Below, piece by piece: positions 54,718-64,000 of a stretch of 64,000 bases of DNA (the first letter of the stretch is position 1; each line of letters begins with the position of its first letter). The notes below the pieces were generated by a model. It was not told the DNA's origin, did no database searches, and saw only the letters and a list, made by a program, of their open reading frames with translations. The stretch covers positions 1-64,000 of the forward strand of contig JAVXUO010000377.1 of NCBI GenBank assembly GCA_033065855.1. The letters are read 5' to 3'. The translations under genes and the position numbers were made by a program. The DNA comes from Escallonia rubra. Lineage: Eukaryota; Streptophyta; Magnoliopsida; Escalloniales; Escalloniaceae.

Positions 54718-55430
54718 ATGGCTCCCAAAGTTGATGATGCAAAACATGTGCTCAAAAGGAAGCTCTATGATGCTCTGCTAAAGGGAGAGGGAGACAAGGT
54801 AACCATTCACGGTGACACTGAAAGTCTTCCTCTCCCATTGAAGTACCTCTTCCCAGGCTCATAATTTTCCTCTTAAGACTTCTCCACATAGAAATAGTTG
54901 GTTAAAAGTGGTTCGATATCCATAACATGAATCCTCTAAACAATCTCAAATCAAGATAATTCTTGAAATTGCACATTCTAAACAAAAAGGACCCTAAAAA
55001 CCTTGATTCGACGCCTAAATTAGCTGCAATTGCAACATTTATGAACTTCCGTGTTCAACGTGACTGAAAATTTCCTTCAAATTTTAAATGATCACTGGTG
55101 CATACCAAGGACACCAATTGCAATTTATTTCACTTCCAATTTAGACTAATATAGTGAATTTTCTTTCTTGGAATTAAGTTGATACGGGCTTTAAAGTACC
55201 CTTGTGGGAAGCTATTCCAGCAGAAAAGCAGAGATATGAATCAGCTCGGCAACCGGGCGAGTTCTTGATGGAAAAGACACCTCATGGGAGGCAACTGAAT
55301 CTGCAATGGATGAAAGTAAGCCCAAGACCCACAAATATGGGAGGGTATCTCCAGAGCCAGGATCATGAAGGTTCACGAAAAAAGGCCACAACAAGTGATG
55401 AAAGTGGGTCTGGTAACTAAATCAGGTTGC
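54718..55430 (+). pseudogene. Ankyrin-gene 5' fragments captured by the Helitron
   Basis: 'HVLKRKLYDALLKGEGDKV' at about 54745-54800 looks like the entry of an ankyrin-repeat protein of the ITN1/ACD6 type. 55196-55420 holds a linker-like frame ('AIPAEKQRYESARQ') and, in a shifted frame near 55400, 'GLVTKSGCTEIV', an ankyrin-repeat phrase. Together with the PGG segment downstream they suggest one captured gene, introns included. Confidence 0.55.
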
Positions 55431-55891
55431 ACAGAGATTGTGGACACAAATTATTATGCGAAGCCCAGCTAGGCTATTGCAAAAGGATTTGCTTTTATTT
55501 GAGGTGCATTCTGCTGATTCATTACTCCAACTGCGTCCACATGAACACAAATTTTTATGCGCGCACATCATATTTCATAGCATGAAAGCATAAAAATTGC
55601 ATTAAGCTTCAAGCACCTTATTGTGTTTTTCTGGCATGATACTCCCCCCGTCCCATTATGTGACTCCTCCTTTCCTTTTTTGGGATGTTTGACAATATGA
55701 CTCCCCTCCAAAAAAGGTTTCCATAGAATTACATGACCTTCTGCATTACACCTTTGATATGCAAGAGTGATAAAGCAATTAAGCACAAGAAAAGACTGTA
55801 TATAAAATGTTTGACTATCAAAGGAGGACTCAGATTATGGAAGTTTTTTTTATTTTTTTATATAACGCATCTGAACACATGATATCTCCTG

Positions 55892-56509
55892 ATGCAGCGT
55901 GTCCAGAAAGTCTCCACCACCCATTTCATTAAGCACTTCAACTGCAATAAAAAGACTGCTGAAGAGTTATTTGCAGATGGTAATACTCAAATTCGTGAGA
56001 ATGCCAAAGAATGGCTAAAGCGCACTACTGAAAATTGTTCAATTGCTGTGCTAATTGCCACTGTTGCCTTTTCTGCTGCCTAGACAGTACCAAGAGGTCC
56101 AAACAAAAATACTGGTTATCCGATCCTTGTTGATAAACCTTTCTTTTATCATTTTCACTATGCGGACGTACTTTCGCTCACGTTTGCCTTGACATTTGTG
56201 ATAACATTTCTTTCGATCCTCACATCACCCTTTCGGTTAAACGACTTTAAACAGTCTCTTCCACAGAAATTAATGCTAGGTGTCACTTTTCTAATCTTCT
56301 TCGTTTCAATGATGATGTTGGCATTTGCAGCAACATTTATCTTGCTGATACGTACCAAGGAACAATGGACATGCCATTCTTCCCGGTCACCATCTTTGCA
56401 TCGTCTCACTTATCAAGACTCTGGAGTACTCGCTCAAGAAAAAATGGGTTGTATTTCCTCAATCAGAGAGTGGCTTGCCTCATTGTTCTTGGACTTTTCT
56501 TCAGGTTAG
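55892..56509 (+). pseudogene. PGG domain of an ankyrin-repeat membrane protein, captured
   Basis: A single frame with one TAG (56081-56083) gives 'RENAKEWLKRTTENCSIAVL', 'IATVAFSAA', stop, 'TVPRGPNKNTGYPILVDKP', 'ADVLSLTFALTFVITFLSIL', 'PFRLNDFKQSLPQKLMLGV' and 'AATFILLIRTKEQW'. This is the PGG domain (PF13962 type) of ITN1/ACD6-like proteins, with three hydrophobic segments. The signature PGG reads PRG. After KEQW the frame shifts and homology fades. Confidence 0.88.
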
Positions 56510-57013
56510 TGTTAATAAAAAACTTTAAGGCACCTTTTTTCTCTTTAAGTTAGTGATTATAAGACACTTTTGCTATGCAGTGGGTTCTATTCCCAACTTT
56601 TATATGCTTTTTCACTCATGTCTCTTGCAAATATAATTTAGTGATATTGTTAGCCTTCTAACAACAAATAAGGTGTGCTACCATGTTTAATGCTCATGAA
56701 GGTCAAGGACACGCCAAAGTTCGAGATAGTTTTGGAAAACTTTTTAAAAAAAGAATTATCGGATAATTTGAAAGTTATCTAATCTGTGTTTGTAATGATA
56801 TATCGAGAGTACTTTTTCCTGATCAAGTTATTTGTAGCATAACTATATAGTACAAAGATTATACTTACCAACAGTGTCTTACCGGGAAGGGAGTGCTCTT
56901 TTCTTCTCATCTCTGTCATGCATAACTATGTCAGGGTATTGGAGAATACATAGTAATGGTGAGGCTATTGGAGAATACGTAGTAATGGTGAGGCTATTGG
57001 AGAATAAGTAGTA

Positions 57014-57200
57014 ATGGCGAAGATCTGTTGTCTTGGAGCTGGCTATGTTGGGGGGCCAGTCACGGGCGTGATAGCGTATAAGTGCCCCTCGGTTGAAGTA
57101 GCAGTTGTCGATATATCTAAGCCGCGGATCACTGCTTGGAATAGTGAGCAACTCCCAATCTATGAGCCGGGCCTCGAGGATCTCGTGAAGAAGTGTAGAG
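57014..57200 (+). pseudogene. UDP-glucose 6-dehydrogenase N-terminal fragment, captured
   Basis: From ATG 57014 the frame reads '[20 protein letters not shown]', '[20 protein letters not shown]' and '[20 protein letters not shown]', matching the start of plant UDP-glucose dehydrogenase: the NAD-binding GxGxxG (GAGYVGG), the VVD acidic end of the second strand, and 'LPIYEPGL'. The match stops after about 62 residues of a family of about 480. The enzyme makes UDP-glucuronate for cell-wall polysaccharides; this piece cannot. Confidence 0.9.
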
Positions 57201-57989
57201 GGAAGATTAAAAAAAAAATTATGGAGGGAAGATTAAAAAAATTATGAGTTTATAATTCGCAATATATACTACTCTAGGTATCTATCACCAAAAGTGTGTA
57301 CTTTAAGAATGTTATGTTTGGCGACAATTTTTTTTTGATAGATGTGCTAAAAAAAGAGTCATATCCAAAGGACATGCTCAAGCTTAAACTCCCTTTCAAC
57401 CATTATAGTACATAGATGAAGTTCGGCCTTCGAACCCAGATGCTACATAAAAGCATGAGATGCTATGAAAAAGGAATAAATGACAGAGAGATGTTATTAA
57501 TATTGCAATAGAATTTATAGTGGTTATTATGACTCCCAAGTAAATCTTACTTATGTAAGATTTTTCTTATGTACACTTTACAACGCGAAAAAAGAAAAAT
57601 ATCACAAGGATTCCTCACGATAAAATCATAAGGTAGCATCAGTGAAGGAGTATTTTATGGGACATTAGGATTTGATGAAAAATTGACTACATGGTTTTAA
57701 AAATACATCCCAAAGAAGGTATTAGCCATTCAGGTTAATTATTATATGTATTTTTTTGTTATTGGTTCTCAGCTTTGCTTTAAATTAATGTTGAAAAATC
57801 TAATTAGAAATATGCTAAATTATATTAACAAATGACGATTCTAAGTTTAGTTCTTCGAAAGAACTTGCATATTTTATAAAATATGTCCTAGGACTAGGAA
57901 CCCTTTATATTTTCACTAGCGCAGCTTCTCATCCGATTATGTTTTGGTACCCATGTACAATTATCAAAAAGTTCTCCTTGGTCAAAAGT

Positions 57990-58985
57990 TCACATAGAGG
58001 TTTGAACACTTTCTTAATAGTATGAACTAATCTAAAAACTACATGGAATACTGTACTTCTCATGAAAGAATATATAAGGTATGACTAGGATTATATGTGG
58101 ATTTGGCAATATTTTACACAAAAAGAAAGAGAAAAGGTGAACTAAATCTAAACCCTTTTTTGCTAATTAAGCTCACACCGTTTTGTCACTTAAAGAGGCA
58201 ATTAGGCCTATCGTTATATAAATATGCAAATATTCTTTACTAGATTTTAATACTCTAAATAAATAATGAGGATAAAGGGACTACAAAACCAGCATGTTGG
58301 TAAAATTTGTCATGCATCTTTTCCCTTAGAAGTAATTTTGAGGTTTAAACAATATGATCTAAAAAACACATGAAATATTGTACTTATCATGAGGAATATA
58401 TAAGGTGTGACAGTAGGATATATGGGGATTTGTCAATATTTTACACAAAAAGAAAGAAAAAGTGAAACTAAATTTAGACCCTTTTTTTTTCTGAGCCTAC
58501 ACCTTTTTGTCAAAAGAGGCAAATAGGCCTATCGTTATATAAAACATGCAAGTATTTTTTACTAGATTCTGCCACACAAAAATTAATGAGGACAAAAGGA
58601 CTACAAAACCAGCATGTTTGTCAAATTTGTCATACGTCTTTTTCTTTATCAGTAGCTTTGAGGTTTGAACAACTTTTTAATGGCATGAACCGATCTAAGA
58701 AGCACATGTAATACTCATTAAATAATATATAAGGCGTGACTTAAGGATATATGTGGATTTGTCAATATTTTACACCAAAAGAAAGAGAAAAAGTAAAACT
58801 AATTAAATCTACACCCTTTTTCGCTAAGCCCATATCCTTTCGTCGCAAAAGAGACAATTAGACCTAACTTATAAAATATGCAAATATTCTTTACTAGATT
58901 CTGTTACACAAAATAATTAATAAGAATCTCAAAAACAGCATGTTGGTGAAATTTGTCATACATATTTTCCCTTAGTACGTAGTAG
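57990..58985. repeat. Three tandem units of about 320-340 bp in the Helitron
   Basis: The phrase 'gaggttt.aaca', then 'gaatatataaggt.tgac', 'tttgtcaatattttacac', 'ttactagattctg' and 'aaaaccagcatgtt' recurs with starts near 57998, 58343 and 58659. A more diverged version lies outside the Helitron at about 54100-54200. Confidence 0.8.
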
Positions 58986-59253
58986 TTTTAGACGACACAA
59001 TAGTCTATAACCAAAGTTAGGGCTAAAATGTTCTCTCAGTTTTACTATGATTCTTACATAGTATGCAGTGGACTAATTGACGGGAGAAACTTACATACTT
59101 GAGTAATGTCAACTATTACGTTTAAGATGTATAAATGAATTAACTCATTTGTCTTTGAAATTAATTATCTTTCTTTGTCTTTGAAACTTTAATTTGAACT
59201 AAATAGGTTCTATTAAAATAAATGATTAACACTAAGATCAATTTACATTGCGT

Positions 59254-59283
59254 CCCGTGCATTTGCACGGGCACATTAGCTAG
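59254..59283 (+). other. Helitron 3' hairpin and CTAG terminus
   Basis: Stem CCCGTGC/GCACGGG with an ATTT loop, then a short spacer and CTAG. This is the termination signal of rolling-circle transposition. Confidence 0.9.
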
Positions 59284-59471
59284 TTGTCTTAAATAGTGGG
59301 CTCTTTTATTTGAAAATTATATAATTGAGTGAATTTAATTGCTATGCCTAAAATGTATGCATTTATTAGCTTATATACTATGTTCAAACTCATTCTTTTT
59401 TCTTTTTGAAATTTGATACAATTTCAGTATGTTAATGTACATGGTTGACAGTGAAATAAAATTGCATCGTG

Positions 59472-59502
59472 TCCCGTACATTTGCACGGGTCCATTAGCT
59501 AG
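59472..59502 (+). other. Second Helitron 3' terminus, 219 bp downstream
   Basis: Stem CCCGTAC-attt-GCACGGG (one mismatch), then TCCATTAGCTAG with T following. The same family of 3' end as at 59283. Confidence 0.85.
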
Positions 59503-59719
59503 TTTCTATTGAACATGCTTCAAGCATCTGAGGAGCTTTTATGCTTGATACAACTAAAAATAAACTCTTAATCAATGGATGACACATGTCATTCTAAGTC
59601 AAACATAGTCAACTACAATACTAGTAGTAACCTTATTGAACGAATTAGAAAATTTTGAAAGGACACTAATATAATCTCCAAGGATCAGTCTCGAGGCCCA
59701 GCCGTCAAAGTTAATTATA

Positions 59720-59997
59720 GTTGGCATCGATGCCTATGCCTATATAAAAGGGCCTCCCACATATATGTCGGCAAAAATTCCCACTAACACTCACACTCTG
59801 ATTTAAGTATCAGAAAGTTCCTCGTGAGAACTGTCTTGGAGGTTATCATTATTGTCTGAAGATCAATTTGACACAAAAATGGAAGGCAATGCATGGAAAA
59901 GCGAAGTGGCTGCACTCACACCAACTAGTACAACAGACAACCCACAAAAGGCTGTCCATATGACAATTATGCAGAAGCGATATGGTAATTCATGGTA
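59720..59997 (+). other. Candidate promoter and short first exon of unknown nature
   Basis: TATATAAAAGGG at about 59741 is followed some 140 bp later by ATG 59880 and a 39-codon frame starting 'MEGNAWKSEVAALTPTSTTD'. The frame ends at TAA 59997, overlapping a good donor (GTAAGAG at 59995). No family is recognised and no downstream exon was found before the CHX gene on the opposite strand. It could be LTR debris. Confidence 0.3.
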
Positions 59998-60083
59998 AGA
60001 GCACATAGTCAGTTTGTGAAGGATGAAAATGTTGTAAAGTAGACACGAGCTGGTGCAACAAAAAGCTACTCATTTACACCAAG

Positions 60084-63000
60084 TCAATGACTATGATCCC
60101 TGTCTCTACGGTTGCTGCCAAAGGAACCAAAAGCATCAGTCTCCGCCTCGGACGGTCGCCAGTCCATCTCTCCAAGATCCTCTTCGTGATTAGCTGTTGA
60201 GGCCGGACTTACAGAACCATTTATCAAGCCTGCCACCCTAGCGTATTGCTGCACCACTAGCACCGAAAACGCCGAAGAGAATTCTGAAGTCACCAACAAA
60301 TCTCCAACTGGCCCAAGCTCCGGGCAGTCACACCAATCAGCCAGGCCAGCCGTTAGCGGCGACACCATCCCTCTCCCTTTCCCGACCACGTAAAGATCGT
60401 GACCCTCGTCCAGCGACTTAATAGCCCCAACAGTTTCTTCCTCATCATTTAGCACCAGTTCTGAATAGGTCACTGATTTGGCATTCACAGTTGCAATCTT
60501 GAAATTGCTTAGAAACTCGTCATCCATCACTTTCTCTCTCTCGGAGTCTATATTTACCGTGATGGCTCCGTGGGCTTTACTCACGAACTCCATGGATTCC
60601 AGAGGTGGAGCATCCTTGCCCGCAATGAACCGGACTACGGTTAGAGTAATTGCCGAGTGTTCAGACATTCTCCATGCATAAGCGAGTGCTTCCCTATCAT
60701 CGGGCCCCCCAAAGTATAGAACCGCGACGCGACGCGGAAACTGGCCAGTCTCGGCTTGTCCACGGTCGATTAGTATGCCTACAGAACATGGCGCGTTTGC
60801 CAACACATTCTCGTTAACACTTCGAAAGGCAGGGTTAATGTCCTCCATATCCCCATCGAGGGTTTGAAGTTTGTGGAAGGGGAGGATAATGATTGCTACA
60901 CGCTTGTCTTTTGCAATACTGCAAATGTCTTCGTCCATTGTGGAGTAGGCAGATCTAACAATCAAGGGCGTAGTCGGAAAATTATGTTAGTGGAGTCATA
61001 TATGAAAAGTTAATAGATTGCAGTATCATTTTGTGACTATCTTAACGACATTTTTTCTTGGTTACTGCCAAGCACCTGGGCAGTATTTCGAGGAAGCTCA
61101 AGTGCATAGCTTCGGCCCGGCATCCTTACTACTATGCTTCTACTTGACAAGTTAAATAAAGGTCAAAAAGAGCCTAGCAATCTAGCTAATGTATGTAACA
61201 ATTATTTAAGAATATTTCCTCGGGCGCCTGTTGTTGCATTTGCAATATGGTTTGCAAGTAATGGCAGAAAATTTTTAGGTACGGAGAGAGCTCTGAAGTT
61301 TGGGTTTTATACAAACAAAATTAAACGGGAACGTACCTGGCAGTTAAAGCCTGGACAGTGGCACCATCACATCGTAGCTCATAGTTGTCAAAGGCACTGA
61401 TGATTTGGTCAATTTGTGCTTCTTCATGGTTAGGGTTTCTAGGGCCAGCTTTGCGTGCACTATGGACTGTGATGGCGGCTGAGGCACGTCCGATGAGTTC
61501 GACTAGGTAAAGGGCGAAGACACTAATAGGCGACCGTTGGGTTGCATTCGAAGCTTCAAGAAGGTTAATGATGAATGGAACATTGCGCATTCCTTGTATA
61601 CAAGCAAGAATTCTGAGCTCTTCTTCTGGTCTCGATTTCTGTACTGTCCTTCGCTTGTAGGGCATTACATTTCTGGAGGGATGTTGTAGTACTGGGACTA
61701 GTGAGGCGATTATGGTCATCACCAAGACTGGAACTACCATTATTGTGTACGCTTGGGTGTTCAAAGCCTGCACATTCAGACATCGATGGAAGGTCATGTA
61801 ACATCTAAAATATATAACAGCAAATGAGCCTGCAGAATTCATACGCTCGTGAATGCGTACAAAATTCGGTACATAATGCATTATGTGAGGTCCCTCCTCT
61901 ATGAAACTGCAACTATCATTAGTTAGATGTATAAATGTTGTGCAGATGTACATAAGTGATGCGCCTGCATGAAACTGCAACTCTCAATAATTAGATGCGT
62001 AAATGTTGTGCAGATGTACAACATTTTCCTACGGTACACATACTGACGTTCTATGCCAATTGCGTCCTGGCATTGAGGTAAACATCAGTATAATCAAATT
62101 TTAAACTGGAGCCTCACTACCGTATAGTAACTCTGGTCCATTTGTAAATACAAAAAGATTACACAAGCGGACATCCAACGTGTGAAATAACAGGTTATAT
62201 GATCAAGATAACTTGTTGTCCAAATACGTGCTCGTGAATTGCTTTCATTCACTCCAATTTTATAGAACCATTACAACTTTTGTGCTTGTTCAAGTATGCT
62301 TGTGTTTGTGCTTTTGTGTGCGCGCACGCGCATGGTGTGTGGGTGTGTAGAGAGAGAGAGAGAGAGAGTACCCCTTGCTGTTGCCCGACTTCAAGAAGGA
62401 TCATCGCCATGATGCTTTTCGTATTCATTAGTAGGCCAACATGAAGGGCTTCTCGAAGAGGCATGTTGCAGGAAATAGAAGCAATGATAGTGCTCACGAC
62501 TTTTGCGAAACAAAACATCACCATAACAAATGCTACTCCAACATAAGAAGCACCACTGCTAGCAATAACATCCACATTGGTTCTAATTCCACAAACTGCA
62601 AAGAAAGCTGGCATTAAAATGCCCATCACAAAGTCCTCAAGCCTCTCGACCAACGTAGCCTCAAGCACTTCATTTGGTATAATCAACCCAAACATGAAGG
62701 CACCAATCATGGGATGCGTGCCAAGCACATCCGTAACAACCCCAAAAAGGAAAGCCCCCGTAAGAACTGAACACACGTAGTACTCGCTGTACCCCTGTCC
62801 TTCAGGGGTGCGGCGTATGACCCACAAAAGTGCCGGACGGGCGTATTTAACACTGCCAGCCAAAGCCGCCATGCCAAGTAACGGATAAGCAAATTTGGTT
62901 CCACTGCTAGTGGCTAGGGCAATGGTTAGAGAAGCCCATGAAAGGAAGTCAGTAACTAGGGCCGCAGACATGGCTGTTTTTCCGGGCTCAGTATGAAGGG

Positions 63001-64000
63001 TCTTTTGCTTTTCAAGAAGTCGACACAGCACGGAGTAACCCGTGACACTTAAAGCGAAACCCCAAAAGAAGTATCCAGTTTTGTACACCTGATTGTCTAG
63101 GAAGAATATGAAACAAACGGCACCTGTGCAAAAAGGAATAAGAATTCCGGCTGCAGCAACCGTCTTGGCCTTTCTTCCGGTTCGCCATACTGATCGTAGG
63201 TCCATTTCTAATCCCATGAGGAACGCGTAGCAAACAAGGGCGAAGTGTGCCATTGGTTCTAAGACAGGGAGAGCATAGGTAGGGAAGCAATACGTTCTAT
63301 ATGTTTCGATTCTCCCCAGCCCAGAAGGCCCCAAAATTATACCACTCTGCAATGGATTGAAGAGAAGAAAAAGGAACTCAGTGAAATTCATGGCATTAAT
63401 CCCTATGTCCATTTTACACTCCTTAAAATTTATTAAAGTTTTGTTAGTATTGCCCATTCAACTTCGTATGGGGGGTGGGAGGGGTTCATTTGTAGCTTTC
63501 ACAGAGTTCAATTATCAAAAGGTTTCAGCAAAAGTTTCAGTTTCTTGCGAAAATTGTCAGTTGTCATAAACTTAGATCTTTGAGCAGATTCTTCTCATTA
63601 TTCGCTCAATTGTTATTCATAATCTTTATCTCAATTCTTACGAAGACAAGGCCAATTTTCATAATCATTTCGAATAACCACCAACAGCCTTATAGGGAAA
63701 GCAAGTTATGTGAGCAATGCGTACATGAGACCATATAAACCTTATACGGATATAGAAGGTGTAAATGTAATTTGAGCTTTTATTTATTTTTTTCCTGTAA
63801 ATAGCAACCTCATTATCTTGGAGTGGTCGTGACATTCTGATTTTGTGGTTCTTACGTTCCTAACAATCCAGGATCCATCTCCAGGGAAAATGTTCCTTGT
63901 CCCGATTGGTGACAAGAGAGGAAGATGGCCATCGTAAAAAATCGCATGCTTTTTAAATACCGACAGAGACTTACAAGGATTTCGCCAACGAAAGGAGGCT
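60084..64000 (-). CDS. CHX: Cation/H+ exchanger (CHX, CPA2 family), 5' end outside the window
   Basis: Four exons join without stops: 64000-63975 (partial), 63346-62372, 61767-61337 and 60954-60084, with GT-AG introns of 628, 604 and 382 bp; 766 residues are visible. The N-terminal two-fifths is the Na/H exchanger membrane domain ('PPFVGEIL' joined to 'SGIILGPSGLGR', 'GLEMDLRSVWRTGRKA', 'GTHPMIGAFMFGLIIPNEVL', 'ERLEDFVMGILMPAFFAVCG', 'LLMNTKSIMAMILLEVG'), with about ten hydrophobic segments. The rest is the soluble CHX regulatory domain ('KSRPEEELRILACIQGMRNV', 'YSTMDEDICSIAKDKRVAII', 'NENVLANAPCSVGILIDRG', 'YFGGPDDREALAYAWRM', 'DLYVVGKGRG'). CHX proteins exchange K+ (or Na+) for H+ at endomembranes or the plasma membrane. 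The wording is nearest the CHX13-15 group. Family length is 800-870 aa, so about 60-90 residues lie beyond 64000. Confidence 0.93.
62345..62371 (-). repeat. (GA)n microsatellite at a CHX splice donor
   Basis: On the minus strand the donor GTACTCTCTCT runs straight into a CT-dinucleotide tract of about 11 units. The donor GT is at 62371-62370. Tract-length change could alter donor context. Confidence 0.85.

Larger units (their letters stand above)
54264..59283 (+). mobile_element. Non-autonomous Helitron with captured gene fragments
   Basis: The 5' end is TCTATATATATATAAAAAGC at 54264, preceded by A. The 3' end is CTAG at 59280-59283, followed by T. Upstream of the end a perfect hairpin CCCGTGC-attt-GCACGGG (59254-59271) is followed by CACATTAG. 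Insertion between A and T, TC start and hairpin plus CTAG end are the Helitron hallmarks. The 5-kb element lacks Rep and helicase genes and carries pieces of at least two host genes in plus orientation. Confidence 0.9.

Noticed and set aside
60478-60681. 67-aa plus ORF
   Set aside because: Antisense of the CHX last exon.

Overview
The window is nuclear DNA of a flowering plant. It contains one host gene of a plant transporter family with canonical GT-AG introns, and plant-type transposons of nearly every class (CACTA, hAT, PIF/Harbinger, Mutator-like, Helitron, Ty1/copia, Ty3/gypsy, TRIM). I cannot name the species. Apart from about 4 kb at the right end, the window is nested mobile DNA. No tRNA, rRNA or CRISPR array was seen.

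Layout. 1-2043: a DUF7745-like ORF and anonymous DNA. 2044-5733: a complete CACTA element with TTG target duplication. 5785-8645: remnants of a hAT transposase (broken by a tandem TRIM retroelement) and a PIF/Harbinger transposase. 9859-14254: a CACTA end, then a complete LTR retroelement (TSD GTGAT) that joins a gypsy-like gag-protease to a copia-like pol tail. 15560-18960: a copia pol split by a solo LTR, then two more CACTA ends. 19040-23390: noncoding LTR-type DNA with a 79-bp repeat array. 23404-23949: a hAT MITE. 24057-27362: a decayed chromovirus-like gypsy element cut off after RNase H. 27363-30500: minisatellites and a long degenerate CCCTAATTAG array. 30510-33800: a decayed autonomous-type CACTA transposase.

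The centrepiece is a Mutator-like element of about 12.9 kb (34493-47402) with 260-270 bp terminal inverted repeats, embedded in TA microsatellites. Inward from the left TIR runs an open, spliced plant mobile domain (PMD) gene, followed by a decayed ULP1/C48 protease. Inward from the right TIR runs a 703-aa FAR1/MULE transposase with its DDE, CxxH and SWIM residues in place. Between them lie a divergent pair of small, mutually related ORFs of unknown function, a B3-domain gene with one nonsense codon, and three tandem arrays. Two arrays are built on a dyad with arms GTCCGCTA and TAGCGGAC. Next to it, in the same TA tract, sit a 135-bp palindromic mini-element and a 1.4-kb Pack-MULE that has captured the 5' end of an SMXL6/7/8 (D53)-type strigolactone repressor gene. 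All three share terminal sequence and the dyad, so they look like one family returning to one TA microsatellite.

49029-54263 holds Helitron- and LTR-like debris and a truncated CACTA element with a Transposase_24 gene. 54264-59283 is a non-autonomous Helitron carrying an ankyrin/PGG gene fragment and a UDP-glucose dehydrogenase fragment; a second Helitron 3' end lies 219 bp further on. 60084-64000 (minus) is a cation/H+ exchanger (CHX) gene, intact through four exons, with its N-terminus outside the window.

All exon boundaries, TSDs and domain calls were read by eye from the sequence; no database search was run.
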